NCBI RefSeq assembly: GCF_003336225.1
Contig: NZ_QPID01000012.1
Coordinates: 106,459 to 170,458, forward strand
DNA length: 64,000 nt
Direction of reading: 5' to 3'
Origin: Corallincola holothuriorum
Lineage (GTDB): Bacteria; Pseudomonadota; Gammaproteobacteria; Enterobacterales; Neiellaceae
The notes below the pieces were generated by a model, which ran no database searches, was not told the origin of the DNA, and saw only the letters and a list, made by a program, of their open reading frames with translations. Below, one piece after another: positions 37,443-46,195 of this stretch (positions are counted from its first letter, which is position 1; every line of letters starts with the position of its first letter). The position numbers and the translations under genes are program-made.

Positions 37443-37931
37443 TTAAATGCAACGCGCCTGAAGATTCGTATCGCTCAAATTGCCACGCATACTCTGGCAA
37501 ACTTGGAACCACTGTTGATGATCTAGACCCCAATACTGCAGCACCGCACGGCTCATATCATCACTGCTATGTTGCACCAACATGTAACCCCTTTCTCCGT
37601 CGTCGCCATCAAGCAACTGTTTTTGATAAGGAGTTGGTGAAATAGAGCAGCTTATTGAAGTCAACTCGCAGTCTTCACAGCGGGTGACCTCAGCAATAAA
37701 ATCTTTCAACGTATTACGGCATCCATCGAGAGGGTTAAGCTGGAATAGCAATAGACCTTCCCCTTCAATCCCTTTCACTGAGTAGCGAACTCTGGCTTGT
37801 GCATAAAAAGGAGTTTGATTTGCCCAGGCAAGTACCCGATCCATAATCAATGCTTCCCCTTCGCTGGAATGCTGCAACGCAAACAACGCGGCCACACCTA
37901 GCACACCGTAGACTAACTTCTTGATTTTCAT
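37443..37931 (-). CDS. Exported protein of unknown function
   Basis: A 162-residue protein with an N-terminal signal peptide (MKIKKLVYGVLGVAALFALQ). It has six cysteines after that: one alone, then a CEDC pair, then C, C and C, which suggests disulfides in the periplasm. I recognise no family. AAGGAT lies upstream of the ATG. It is co-directional with the two flanking small genes but separated by more than 90 bases on each side. Confidence 0.6.
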   Translation of the reverse strand: MKIKKLVYGVLGVAALFALQHSSEGEALIMDRVLAWANQTPFYAQARVRYSVKGIEGEGLLLFQLNPLDGCRNTLKDFIAEVTRCEDCELTSISCSISPTPYQKQLLDGDDGERGYMLVQHSSDDMSRAVLQYWGLDHQQWFQVCQSMRGNLSDTNLQARCI

Positions 37932-38022
37932 GCTGACATCCTTGCCTAGCCGGTTTTATGAGAGAGATTAAATTGGCAGACGCTCAATTATTCGCCAATT
38001 CTATGACCATTGTCCAGCGTTA

Positions 38023-38460
38023 TCACTTATAGGACGGGAAACAGTTGATACAGTCAACATAGGCTTCAAGTTGAAAATATCTTTCCCGCTGCGCCACAAG
38101 CTCCAACTCCGGTAACTGCACCTGACAAGCAGCGCTGCCGTTACAGCTATTTTGCCACTGCGTGGCAACCAACTTTCGATACGCTAAAAAATTCGTCTGT
38201 GCTTGCTTGATCAGTTTGGCTTCCTGATAACGCTTCTGTGCAACCTTACGCTCCAATACGAAATCGTAAACTCGCTCGACCTCATCACGCCACTCATCGA
38301 CAACATCAATATAACATTCTGCTAATGAAACTGGCTGCGGATTATTCAAAGGACACGCAGCTTGATATGCATCTAAAGGGTGTGATGGCGGTTGTTCACT
38401 ATGAAGTAACCCTGAATAAAACAGCATATAGATGCCAAATAACCGAATTAGAAAGTTCAT
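38023..38460 (-). CDS. Small exported protein, possibly LprI/DUF1311-like
   Basis: A 145-residue protein with a signal peptide ending around LLHSEQ. The body has SLAEC, a long helical segment with many charged residues (VERVYDFVLERKVAQKRYQEAKLIKQAQTNFLAYRKL) and three more Cys-containing motifs, which loosely fits the LprI/DUF1311 group of lysozyme-inhibitor-like proteins. The match is by pattern only. It is transcribed divergently from the GH31 gene. Confidence 0.55.
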   Translation of the reverse strand: MNFLIRLFGIYMLFYSGLLHSEQPPSHPLDAYQAACPLNNPQPVSLAECYIDVVDEWRDEVERVYDFVLERKVAQKRYQEAKLIKQAQTNFLAYRKLVATQWQNSCNGSAACQVQLPELELVAQRERYFQLEAYVDCINCFPSYK

Positions 38461-38547
38461 TGCTTATTCCGTAAACAAAACGAGCCATATTTTAGCAAGT
38501 TGCGAACACGTGTCACTGATCGCAAATCACGAATTCATATAAAATGT

Positions 38548-38565
38548 CTGGCACACAAAATGCTT
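38548..38565 (+). promoter_or_regulatory. Sigma-54 (-24/-12) promoter candidate for the GH31 gene
   Basis: CTGGCACACAAAATGCTTT has the -24 GG and -12 GC at the exact 10-base spacing required for sigma-54 (consensus TGGCAC-N5-TTGCW; one mismatch in the -12 part). It faces the GH31 gene at 38798. The local regulator PrsR is a sigma-54 activator, so this could be one of its targets; that link is inference. Confidence 0.55.
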
Positions 38566-38583
38566 TACTTACCTGACCAGAGG

Positions 38584-38620
38584 CGGTGATTGACGGTTTT
38601 CCGACACCAGTCAATCACCG
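38584..38620 (+). other. Perfect 11-bp hairpin just downstream of the sigma-54 promoter
   Basis: CGGTGATTGAC (38584-38594) pairs with GTCAATCACCG (38610-38620) around a 15-nt loop. It would lie about 10 nt into a transcript started from the sigma-54 site. AAAAA follows it, so it is not a terminator. A leader RNA structure or an operator are the likely options. A TTTAGGCCTAAA palindrome and a T7 run follow near 38636-38660. Confidence 0.5.
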
Positions 38621-38797
38621 AAAAAGATGTTAATTTTAGGCCTAAAGTTTGTTTTTTTGCGATGAACTTCAAAATTAACGCGGTTCGATCCTCTGATAGG
38701 CGATAGAAAATGTCGGGTTATTGTACAGTTTACGGTAATATTCGTAACAACCTGGCAACACGCGTAATAACTAGAACCATATTCGAGGAGTCTTCCC

Positions 38798-41338
38798 GTG
38801 GTTAAACCGATCTATTTGCTGACATTGCTCTCATGTCTGTTCAGTTTTGCTGCACAGTCGGCGTCGGTATACCGCACCGTAAGTGGCAAAAACGTTCTAT
38901 CTATCGAACTACTCGAAGATGATTTGATTCATCTAGAGTGGGCGATGAACGGAAATGCATCTTCCGGTCGTATCTATACGTCACCCATGGTGCTGCGCAA
39001 CGACCATAAAGCTAAACCGATCCCTGCTGGTGGTAACACCTTAAAAACAAAAACACTCTCTATTCGTGTTGATACCTCTTCACTGTGCGTAAAAGTGACG
39101 GACATTCGTAAACAGCCAGAATATGAGCTGAGTAATTTTTGTCCGACATCAACCAAGCCTGACAAACTGAGCCTGCAGTTCAGTCGTGAAAATTTCTATC
39201 ATATCTATGGCCTTGGTGAGCAACATAAGAAACTTGGTGAGATCAACGGTGATCTCAGTGGTCAACGCCGCACACCAGGCAGTGAGTTTGGTAACAAGAT
39301 GGTCAATCAAGGTGGTGGGGCTGTTGGCAACATGCAAGTTCCCGTCGCCTATTTCCTTGGCCAGGGTATGCAGAACTACGCCCTGTTTCTGGATAACACC
39401 TACGCCCAAACTTGGGATTTTTCTGCCGACCCATACAAAGTAGAAACCGGTGGCGATGCGATCCGTGCTTACGTTATCGGTGGCCGTAACTTACAAGACC
39501 TGCGTTCTGGTTACCTTGACCTGACAGGGCGCCCACCGGTGCCACCACGGAAGATGTTTGGTTTGTGGATGTCAGAATACGGTTTCGACAACTGGAAAGA
39601 GATTGACGTCGCAATGCGCGACCTGCGTGCAGCCAAATTCCCAGTTGATGGTGCATTCCTCGATCTACAATGGTTTGGTGGTATTCGCGAAGGCTCTGAA
39701 AACACGAAAATGGGCTCCATGCGTTGGGACAAAACTAACTTCCCTAGCCCCAAATTGCGGATCAAAGAGTACAAAGAGAAATATGGTCTGGGTGTCGTCA
39801 CCATCGAAGAACCCTACGTTGGCAAACGTCTACCTGAATACCTGACCATGGCCACCAAAGGTTATTTGGTTCGCCAATGCCCCTACCCTTGTGATCCCGT
39901 CTATCTGAATTCACAGCCATGGTGGGGTAAAGGCGGCATGCTTGATTACACTCATCTGGAAGGTGCTAACTTCTTCCATGATTGGCGCCGTGAACAGCTA
40001 ATCAAAGATGGTGTCATGGGCCACTGGACAGATTTGGGTGAACCAGAGCAGTTTGACGTCAACGCTTGGTATGCTGGTGTTGGTATCGGTACTGAAACTC
40101 AACACGGTCATCGAGACGTTCATAACCTGTACAACTTGTTCTGGAGCCAGAGCATCGCTGAAGGTTACGCCCGCAATAAGCACACTCAACGCCCATTCAT
40201 TTTGAGTCGTTCAGGTACTGCTGGTAGCCAACGTTTTGGCACAGCTATCTGGTCCGGTGATATTGGCTCCAACCTGAAAAATCTGGCCGCACACATCAAT
40301 ACCCAGATGCATATGTCGATGTCTGGTTTCGACTATTATGGTTCCGATATTGGCGGCTTCCATCGCAAAGCGCTTGCTGGCGCCAACGCCGATGAGATGT
40401 ACACCCAGTGGTTAGCGGTCAGTGCAGCAATTGATATTCCAATGCGCCCACACACCGAAAACCTTTGTAACTGCAAAGAGACCAGCCCTGCCAAAATTGG
40501 CGATGTAAATAGTAACCGCGAGATCATTCGTCAACGTTACGCACTGTCTCCTTACTACTACTCGCTAGCACACGAAGCCTATCAACGTGGTGCGGCGATC
40601 TTCCCTCCGATGGTTTATCACTATCAGGATGATCCCGGCGTTCGCACACTGGCTAACCAGAAGATGATCGGTGATCGGATGATCGTTGCGACCGTTGCTG
40701 AAGCCGGTGCAACAGAAGCCTTGGTGTATCTGCCTAAAGGTGAATGGATTGACTTCCACGATCACGAACGCTACCAAAGTGCTGGCGAATGGTTTGGTCC
40801 ATTCCCACTCTATCGTGAAGGCATCTATCGCCTACCGACCTTCGTTAAAACCGGCACCGTTATTCCACAGATCGTGGTTGATGACACTCTGCTGAATATC
40901 GATGGTCTCCGTGGCACTGGCCAGAAGCAAAATACTTTGCTGGTAGTCGCTTATTTAGGTGATGGCAAGCTGAAGAGTAAATTCACACTTTACGAAGACG
41001 ATGGCGAGTCAGTTAGCTATAAGAATACAGGCAAAGGAACCGTTAACACTGACCTTATCCTCAAGCAACGGAATAACTCGGCAGAGCTAACCATTGCTGA
41101 AGGTCGTGGTCGTTACGATGGTATGAAGCCGGGACGCGAAGTAAACGCTATGTTTATTACGCACGGTCAGGAGATCGCCTCCGTTGCCTATCGTAAAGAG
41201 CGTTTAAAGCGCTTTGACAGCATGCAAGAGTATAAGCGTGCGGCTCGCGGCTGGTTCCAAGACGGCAACCGTGTCTACGCCAAAGTCGGCGTAATGAAGC
41301 TCGCGTTTGTTAATCACATTGAAGTTCGTTGGAAGTAA
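38798..41338 (+). CDS. Exported glycoside hydrolase family 31 protein (alpha-glycosidase)
   Basis: An 846-residue GH31 enzyme with a signal peptide (LLTLLSCLFSFAAQSASV). The N-terminal beta domain is followed by the (beta/alpha)8 barrel with PVDGAFLDLQWFGG. The nucleophile is Asp412 in GHWTDLGEPE and the acid/base is Asp488 in AIWSGDIGSN; SGFDYYGSDIGGF is another family signature. GH31 members are alpha-glucosidases, alpha-xylosidases, sulfoquinovosidases or alpha-glucosyltransferases; I cannot tell which. Start is GTG 38798 with GAGGAG 7 bases upstream. A sigma-54 promoter candidate and a hairpin lie in the 250 bases before it. A small repeat protein follows 20 bases after the stop. Confidence 0.93.
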   Translation: MVKPIYLLTLLSCLFSFAAQSASVYRTVSGKNVLSIELLEDDLIHLEWAMNGNASSGRIYTSPMVLRNDHKAKPIPAGGNTLKTKTLSIRVDTSSLCVKVTDIRKQPEYELSNFCPTSTKPDKLSLQFSRENFYHIYGLGEQHKKLGEINGDLSGQRRTPGSEFGNKMVNQGGGAVGNMQVPVAYFLGQGMQNYALFLDNTYAQTWDFSADPYKVETGGDAIRAYVIGGRNLQDLRSGYLDLTGRPPVPPRKMFGLWMSEYGFDNWKEIDVAMRDLRAAKFPVDGAFLDLQWFGGIREGSENTKMGSMRWDKTNFPSPKLRIKEYKEKYGLGVVTIEEPYVGKRLPEYLTMATKGYLVRQCPYPCDPVYLNSQPWWGKGGMLDYTHLEGANFFHDWRREQLIKDGVMGHWTDLGEPEQFDVNAWYAGVGIGTETQHGHRDVHNLYNLFWSQSIAEGYARNKHTQRPFILSRSGTAGSQRFGTAIWSGDIGSNLKNLAAHINTQMHMSMSGFDYYGSDIGGFHRKALAGANADEMYTQWLAVSAAIDIPMRPHTENLCNCKETSPAKIGDVNSNREIIRQRYALSPYYYSLAHEAYQRGAAIFPPMVYHYQDDPGVRTLANQKMIGDRMIVATVAEAGATEALVYLPKGEWIDFHDHERYQSAGEWFGPFPLYREGIYRLPTFVKTGTVIPQIVVDDTLLNIDGLRGTGQKQNTLLVVAYLGDGKLKSKFTLYEDDGESVSYKNTGKGTVNTDLILKQRNNSAELTIAEGRGRYDGMKPGREVNAMFITHGQEIASVAYRKERLKRFDSMQEYKRAARGWFQDGNRVYAKVGVMKLAFVNHIEVRWK

Positions 41339-41358
41339 TCCTTTTTTAGGAGCTTAAA

Positions 41359-41691
41359 ATGGCCTTTAAACTAACTCCGCCGGCGCAAGCCGGCGAGTTT
41401 GAAGAAGCGAAACGTTACTTCTCCGAGCTCGGAATATGGCATGAAGTAAAGCAACAAAGCGTGGACGGCATTGTCTATTGCTATCGTTGGCGTACTAAAC
41501 CGATCTCTTTGTCCGAGTCATTGGCTGACGTAACCCATGATCCTGGTGATCTGTATCCCCCTATCGCCCAAGGCGAAATGGAGGCGGCTAAGCACTATTT
41601 TCAGGAACTAGGCTTATGGGAAGAGGTCAAACATCAAGATAACAGTAGCTTGGTCTACTGTTATCGGTGGCGAAACGCCCAAAACAAATAG
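41359..41691 (+). CDS. Small protein made of two near-identical 34-residue repeats
   Basis: A 110-residue protein with two copies of one unit: residues 12-45 and 72-105, exactly 60 apart with no gaps. Each runs GE(F/M)E.AK.YF.ELG(I/L)W.EVK.Q.....(I/L)VYCYRWR. No signal peptide or membrane segment is seen and I do not recognise the family. TTAGGAG lies 8 bases before the ATG. It sits 20 bases after the GH31 gene and just before a terminator, so the two probably share a transcript. Confidence 0.72.
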   Translation: MAFKLTPPAQAGEFEEAKRYFSELGIWHEVKQQSVDGIVYCYRWRTKPISLSESLADVTHDPGDLYPPIAQGEMEAAKHYFQELGLWEEVKHQDNSSLVYCYRWRNAQNK

Positions 41692-41700
41692 CAATTTTAA

Positions 41701-41727
41701 TAAGGGTGCCATCGGCACCCTTATTTC
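41701..41727 (+). terminator. Intrinsic terminator after the repeat-protein gene
   Basis: TAAGGGTGCC pairs with GGCACCCTTA around an ATC loop (10-bp perfect stem), followed by TTTCTAG. It closes the GH31/repeat-protein unit and precedes the response regulator gene. Confidence 0.8.
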
Positions 41728-41747
41728 TAGAGCATAGGGAGAGCAGA

Positions 41748-42422
41748 ATGAGCGAAGGGGTCTGGGGTAATTTCAATATCATGTTGGTGGATGATGAACC
41801 GATCACTCGCCACCTATTGAATAGCCTGTTACAGCAATTGGGCTTTCGCTCTATTACTGTCGCCAGCGATGGTGATGAGGCTATTGCCTGCCTAAAAGAG
41901 AGCGAATATGACCTCATTCTCACCGATATAGAGATGCCAGGTGTAAACGGTCTAACGCTACTACAAAAGATCCGCTGCGGCGCAACAGAACAACCCAGAA
42001 ACACCCGTGTCATGGTCATCACCAGCCATGATGAGATGGCAGTGCTTGGCACAGCCATCGCATTGGATGCCGATGCGATCATCAATAAAAGCATTGGTGC
42101 TGACCAGTTAAAAACCCGCATCGACCATCTACTACTCGGCCCACAGCCTGAGCTGCGTCCAGCGATCGCTTATGAGATATTAGATACAGAGAAGCCATTA
42201 CAAATTGATGCCAGCGTAGACGGTATCAACGATGTAGACGGACCAGGCAAGAAGGTTGGATTCGACGCATTAGTGGAAGGGATGCTATTGGCGCAACCGA
42301 TCCTAAGCGATTCAGGCTATGTTCTCGTGCCCTCCGGCGAGCCGCTCACTTTAGGAAAAATCGGCTTACTGCAGGATCTTCGAGACTACCTGCCAGCATC
42401 ACACGCTTACATTGTCGATTAA
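41748..42422 (+). CDS. Response regulator with receiver domain and unassigned C-terminus
   Basis: A 224-residue protein. The receiver domain (NIMLVDDEPITRHLLNSLL) has its phospho-acceptor Asp in LILTDIEMPGVNG and the Lys in IINKSIG. The C-terminal 70 residues contain EGMLLAQPILSDSGYVLVPSGEPLT, a pattern like the short all-beta segment that precedes HD-GYP domains (DUF3391-like), but no output domain follows. ATG 41748 has AGGGAGAG upstream; the open frame to 41667 runs through the terminator and is not the start. Confidence 0.82.
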   Translation: MSEGVWGNFNIMLVDDEPITRHLLNSLLQQLGFRSITVASDGDEAIACLKESEYDLILTDIEMPGVNGLTLLQKIRCGATEQPRNTRVMVITSHDEMAVLGTAIALDADAIINKSIGADQLKTRIDHLLLGPQPELRPAIAYEILDTEKPLQIDASVDGINDVDGPGKKVGFDALVEGMLLAQPILSDSGYVLVPSGEPLTLGKIGLLQDLRDYLPASHAYIVD

Positions 42423-42438
42423 CACGCCAGCCAATCAT

Positions 42439-42999
42439 CTAATCGTCCCAGCCTAATCCTTTGGGAATAGGCTGGTGCTTCTTACCTTGAATCGGTTTGA
42501 AAAAAGCCTCAATCGCAGCCGCATCGGTGCTGCGATCCCCCGTAAGGTACATAGGCTCAGACAAGCATAAGCGTCGATTACCAAAGTCTAACCCCAATAG
42601 AACTAAAGGTACTTTTGCGCCGAGCGCTATGTGATAAAAGCCAGATCGCCAATGGCCAACATGCTTTCTAGTACCCTCTGGTGCCAAACCCAAGACAAAT
42701 TTCTCATGACGGTCGAAAAGGTCAACCGCGTCCTGCACCACATTACCCCGCTGATGGCGAACCACAGGATAGCCACCCAGCGCACGAAATATCCATCCGA
42801 ATGGCGGTTTAAACAGCTGATGTTTACCCAGGAATTTAATCTCTAAGCCCAAAGCAAAACGCGCAATGATACAAACAACAAAGTCCCAATTGCTGGTGTG
42901 AGGGGCACCTATTAGTAAAAACTTAGGGATGCTTGGCAGATCACCATCAATTCGCCAACCAGCCCGTTTCAATAACCAGCCGCAAAAATTTTGCCACAT
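42439..42999 (-). CDS. PlsC-like 1-acylglycerol-3-phosphate acyltransferase family protein
   Basis: A 186-residue member of the lysophospholipid acyltransferase family. The catalytic HX4D motif is HTSNWD (about residue 35) and the phosphate-binding motif is APEGTR (about residue 107). A short hydrophobic segment anchors it to the membrane. Members of this small, single-domain type are widespread and their acceptor lipid is usually unknown. ATG 42999 is preferred over TTG 43002 because GAGGG lies 7 bases before it. Confidence 0.85.
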   Translation of the reverse strand: MWQNFCGWLLKRAGWRIDGDLPSIPKFLLIGAPHTSNWDFVVCIIARFALGLEIKFLGKHQLFKPPFGWIFRALGGYPVVRHQRGNVVQDAVDLFDRHEKFVLGLAPEGTRKHVGHWRSGFYHIALGAKVPLVLLGLDFGNRRLCLSEPMYLTGDRSTDAAAIEAFFKPIQGKKHQPIPKGLGWDD

Positions 43000-43117
43000 C
43001 AAACCACCCTCACTTCAAAGTCAGCAACAAAATGCTGCTACAACAATAACTTTAGACTTTCTCCAGCCATGTGCGCTGCTTTAACATACACAGTACTTAC
43101 AGTATGGAGCCGGAAAA

Positions 43118-44338
43118 ATGCGTGACACCCTAACCCATTGGCTAATAAACGCCAACTTCCCAGTGAATCCGTTACTCATTGATGCTCTGCTGATCACTCT
43201 GTTATTACTGATAGCAGTCGTGGCGGATCTTATGACCCGCCGCATACTCCTCAAAGCTGTCAGGCAAGTGATCAAACGTAGCCCGATGAAATGGGACGAC
43301 CTACTGGTCGACTTCAAAGTAATGGAGCATCTGGCGCATCTCGCACCCGCCGTGCTAATGATCTCACTGATACCCAATGCCTTTGCGGATCGGCCCAATA
43401 GTGAGCGAATACTCACACTCGTCGTGTCGCTCTATCTATTGTTTGTCATCTGCCGTGGCCTCATGGCTCTACTCAGTGCGCTAGAAGCATTGGCCAGCCG
43501 TCATAGCAATAGCAACAAATTGCCATTACGCAGTATTGCTCAGTTAGCGAAGCTGTTCGTATTGCTACTATCACTCATCCTGGGCGCGTCAATGCTAATC
43601 GATCGCTCCCCCATGGTACTGCTTAGCGGTTTGGGCGCATTTACCGCAGTGCTGCTGTTGGTATTCAAAGATACGATCCTGGGTTTTGTTGCCGGTTTGC
43701 AACTAGCCGCTAATGATATGGTGCGCTGTGGTGACTGGATCGAGGTGAAGAAATTTGGCGCTGACGGCGCAGTACAAGATGTCGGCCTAACCACAGTGAA
43801 GGTACAAAACTGGGATAAAACCATCACCACAGTCCCCACTTATGCGCTTTTTTCAGATGCGTTTAAAAACTGGCGCGGCATGGAAGAGTCAAGTGGCCGG
43901 AGGATCAAACGCTCACTGCACCTTGATGTACAAAGCATCAAATTTCTTGATGAAGAGACATTCAATGCCCTCAGTGAGATCTCGGTACTCAGCCCCTACT
44001 TGGAGCAGAAGCGGACGGAGATAGGCCAATGGCACGACAAGCATCCGTGTAACCATCGGCAATTGACCAATATCGGCACCTTCCGCGCCTACCTTGAACA
44101 ATACTTAAAGCAACACCCCTTGGTAAACGGTGAACTGACCCTACTTGTCCGACAACTGGCTCCTACCAGTGAAGGCTTACCGATAGAGCTCTACCTGTTC
44201 AGCAACGATAAGCGCTGGGCACACTATGAAGCGCTACAGGCTGATCTTTTCGACCATATCTTTGCCATCTTACCTGTGTTCGGACTGAGAGCGTTTCAAG
44301 CACCCAGCGGACAAGATTTTCAACGGCTCACTAACTAG
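43118..44338 (+). CDS. MscS-family mechanosensitive channel (YbdG/MscM-like)
   Basis: A 406-residue inner-membrane protein with about five helices, the last being the pore helix (SGLGAFTAVLLLVFKDTILGFVAGLQLAANDMVRCGDWI). The MscS beta domain follows (EVKKFGADGAVQDVGLTTVKVQNWDKTITTVPTY) and a soluble C-terminal domain. The length and the C-terminal extension fit the YbdG group, which acts in osmotic adaptation. ATG 43118 is preceded by TGGAGCC. It converges with the permease gene; 18 bases separate the stops. Confidence 0.92.
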   Translation: MRDTLTHWLINANFPVNPLLIDALLITLLLLIAVVADLMTRRILLKAVRQVIKRSPMKWDDLLVDFKVMEHLAHLAPAVLMISLIPNAFADRPNSERILTLVVSLYLLFVICRGLMALLSALEALASRHSNSNKLPLRSIAQLAKLFVLLLSLILGASMLIDRSPMVLLSGLGAFTAVLLLVFKDTILGFVAGLQLAANDMVRCGDWIEVKKFGADGAVQDVGLTTVKVQNWDKTITTVPTYALFSDAFKNWRGMEESSGRRIKRSLHLDVQSIKFLDEETFNALSEISVLSPYLEQKRTEIGQWHDKHPCNHRQLTNIGTFRAYLEQYLKQHPLVNGELTLLVRQLAPTSEGLPIELYLFSNDKRWAHYEALQADLFDHIFAILPVFGLRAFQAPSGQDFQRLTN

Positions 44339-44356
44339 GCTTAGCCAGAGCATGGC

Positions 44357-46165
44357 TCAGTGCTTATGGTCGCCATCATGATGGTGGTGACCATGGTCAG
44401 CATCATGATGGTGATGATGTTGATGTTGATGAAGTAACTCACTCGGCAACAGCTCAGCAATAAATGCCCGTGGGCCGTTCCGCAGCAATGAGATCGCATA
44501 TAGCGCCACCAAAACGCCGAGTGCCAGCCATTGCCACACCGTGGTTTCAGTGTCAGGCAGCCATGGGGGAAGTACCAACCATGGTTGTGCAAACCAACTA
44601 ATCATTGCCGACAAGCACACCATGGCGACGACCATCGCAAGCGCAATACCCCGACCATGGCTGTGAATAAGAAAGCGCACCAGCGTTAGATTTACCATGG
44701 GCCCCAATAGCAAGAACAATAGACCCGCAGCAGGCGAAAGGCCTACAGCCAAGAGCACGGTTACCACAGGCGTTAGCCCGGTAGCACAAAGATGTAACGG
44801 TAATGCCAGCAACATCACTAACAGAAACTGTGCCCACAACTGCTCAGCCAGTAGATCCCATCCAGGCGTTGGCGCTAACGTGGCAGCAACCACCAAGCCG
44901 ACGATCACCCAAGGCGCCGTATGATCAATCAGGTGGGCATAGCCATCAGTAAATGCCTGAAATAGCCGTTTGGCACTATGCTGACGCGGCTCTTCAACCG
45001 AAAGCTCCGTTTCAGGCATAGCAACGTTGCGAACAAAACGCCCAACGATCGTCCCTACGAGCAGTGTCAGCGCCAACGCGGCCAATAAACGTATGCCGGT
45101 GAACTCCAACCCAAGCAGTGGCAACGACACCAGTAAAGCATCAAAACCAAATACAGGTGATGCGACCAAGAAAGCCAGCGCAAAGCTCGGTGTCGCCCCC
45201 TGCTTCAATAACATCGGATAGATACGTGTGGCATCGGGAATACAAACCGGCAACGGTAAGCCCAACAAGGCACCACGCAGCGCCTCAGGCAAACGTCCCG
45301 GCCGCGGTGAAAGCCAAAATGCACGCGGGAACAGGTAGTTAATCATCGCCGCAATGGCATAAGCGAGCAATAGCCAAGGTGCGACGCTCAAAGCAAGGTA
45401 GAGAAAGCGCCATTGTGCTTCCGGCGCCGCGTCCTGTAAGAGATGATGTATCTCTTCATGATGCTCATGCAGATGGTATCCCAGCCAGCCTGGAAGCAGG
45501 ATCAATAGCAGGGCAACCACCCCCAGTAGACCACCAACACCGGTCATGGTTGGCGTCGGCTCGGCGCTTTCAACGTGATAGGGCCGATGAAATACCACAT
45601 GCAAAATGGCGCCAACCACAAATGCCTGGAACCAAGCAAATTGATGACTATCAAGTGCGGTAACCAACTGCTCACCAGCAGCAAACCCAGTGTAAGTGGT
45701 CACTGACATAAGGATAATCACCAACCATGCCAGCACTCTCCCGTACTGTGGCCGTAACAGCCACCACACGGTCAAACCCACGGGGATACGATGCAAAACG
45801 ACACTCAGCGCTAATAACCCATGGGTTTCCGCTTCACCATGATCCACCAGTGCAGCCCCATCACCGAGTGCATGCAACGCTAGGCCAAGCACCCCGACCA
45901 ACAGGGTGGCATTATGCATCTGCAGTGCAGCGCGGCGAAATAAGTTCTCAAATAGAGTCGGACCGAACAGCCCAAGAGCAACCAACAGCAGTACTTGCCA
46001 GCCGCCAGCATGGATAACCTCTGGCAGTATATGGAACAACACCAGACCGCCGACCACAACAAACACGAAGCTGTCCGTCAATGCCAGCCAACCGGGATGA
46101 CGTCGTACCCACGCATACAAAGGTGGGCCGGCCAATAGCGCCAATATACTAATAACCAACATCAT
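44357..46165 (-). CDS. ZIP-like / YraQ-type permease fusion with His-rich C-terminus
   Basis: A 602-residue membrane protein built from two transporter-like halves. Residues 1-200 look like a ZIP metal transporter: helix motifs HALGDG (98-103) and HRIPVG (125-130) match the ZIP HNxxDG and HExPEG signatures. Residues about 255-570 look like the permease family of SO_0444/YraQ/ArsP, with GLPLPVCIPDATRIYP and FLVASPVFGFDALL; the usual CSCG motif is replaced by CIPD at residues 308-311. A His-rich loop (HLHEHHEEIHH, about 231) and a His-rich tail (HQHQHHHHHDADHGHHHHDG) suggest zinc or nickel binding. A divalent-metal transporter is the best guess; the direction is unknown. Confidence 0.8.
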   Translation of the reverse strand: MMLVISILALLAGPPLYAWVRRHPGWLALTDSFVFVVVGGLVLFHILPEVIHAGGWQVLLLVALGLFGPTLFENLFRRAALQMHNATLLVGVLGLALHALGDGAALVDHGEAETHGLLALSVVLHRIPVGLTVWWLLRPQYGRVLAWLVIILMSVTTYTGFAAGEQLVTALDSHQFAWFQAFVVGAILHVVFHRPYHVESAEPTPTMTGVGGLLGVVALLLILLPGWLGYHLHEHHEEIHHLLQDAAPEAQWRFLYLALSVAPWLLLAYAIAAMINYLFPRAFWLSPRPGRLPEALRGALLGLPLPVCIPDATRIYPMLLKQGATPSFALAFLVASPVFGFDALLVSLPLLGLEFTGIRLLAALALTLLVGTIVGRFVRNVAMPETELSVEEPRQHSAKRLFQAFTDGYAHLIDHTAPWVIVGLVVAATLAPTPGWDLLAEQLWAQFLLVMLLALPLHLCATGLTPVVTVLLAVGLSPAAGLLFLLLGPMVNLTLVRFLIHSHGRGIALAMVVAMVCLSAMISWFAQPWLVLPPWLPDTETTVWQWLALGVLVALYAISLLRNGPRAFIAELLPSELLHQHQHHHHHDADHGHHHHDGDHKH

Positions 46166-46195
46166 GATTCGTCTTTGAGACCTTGAGCGCTTGCG

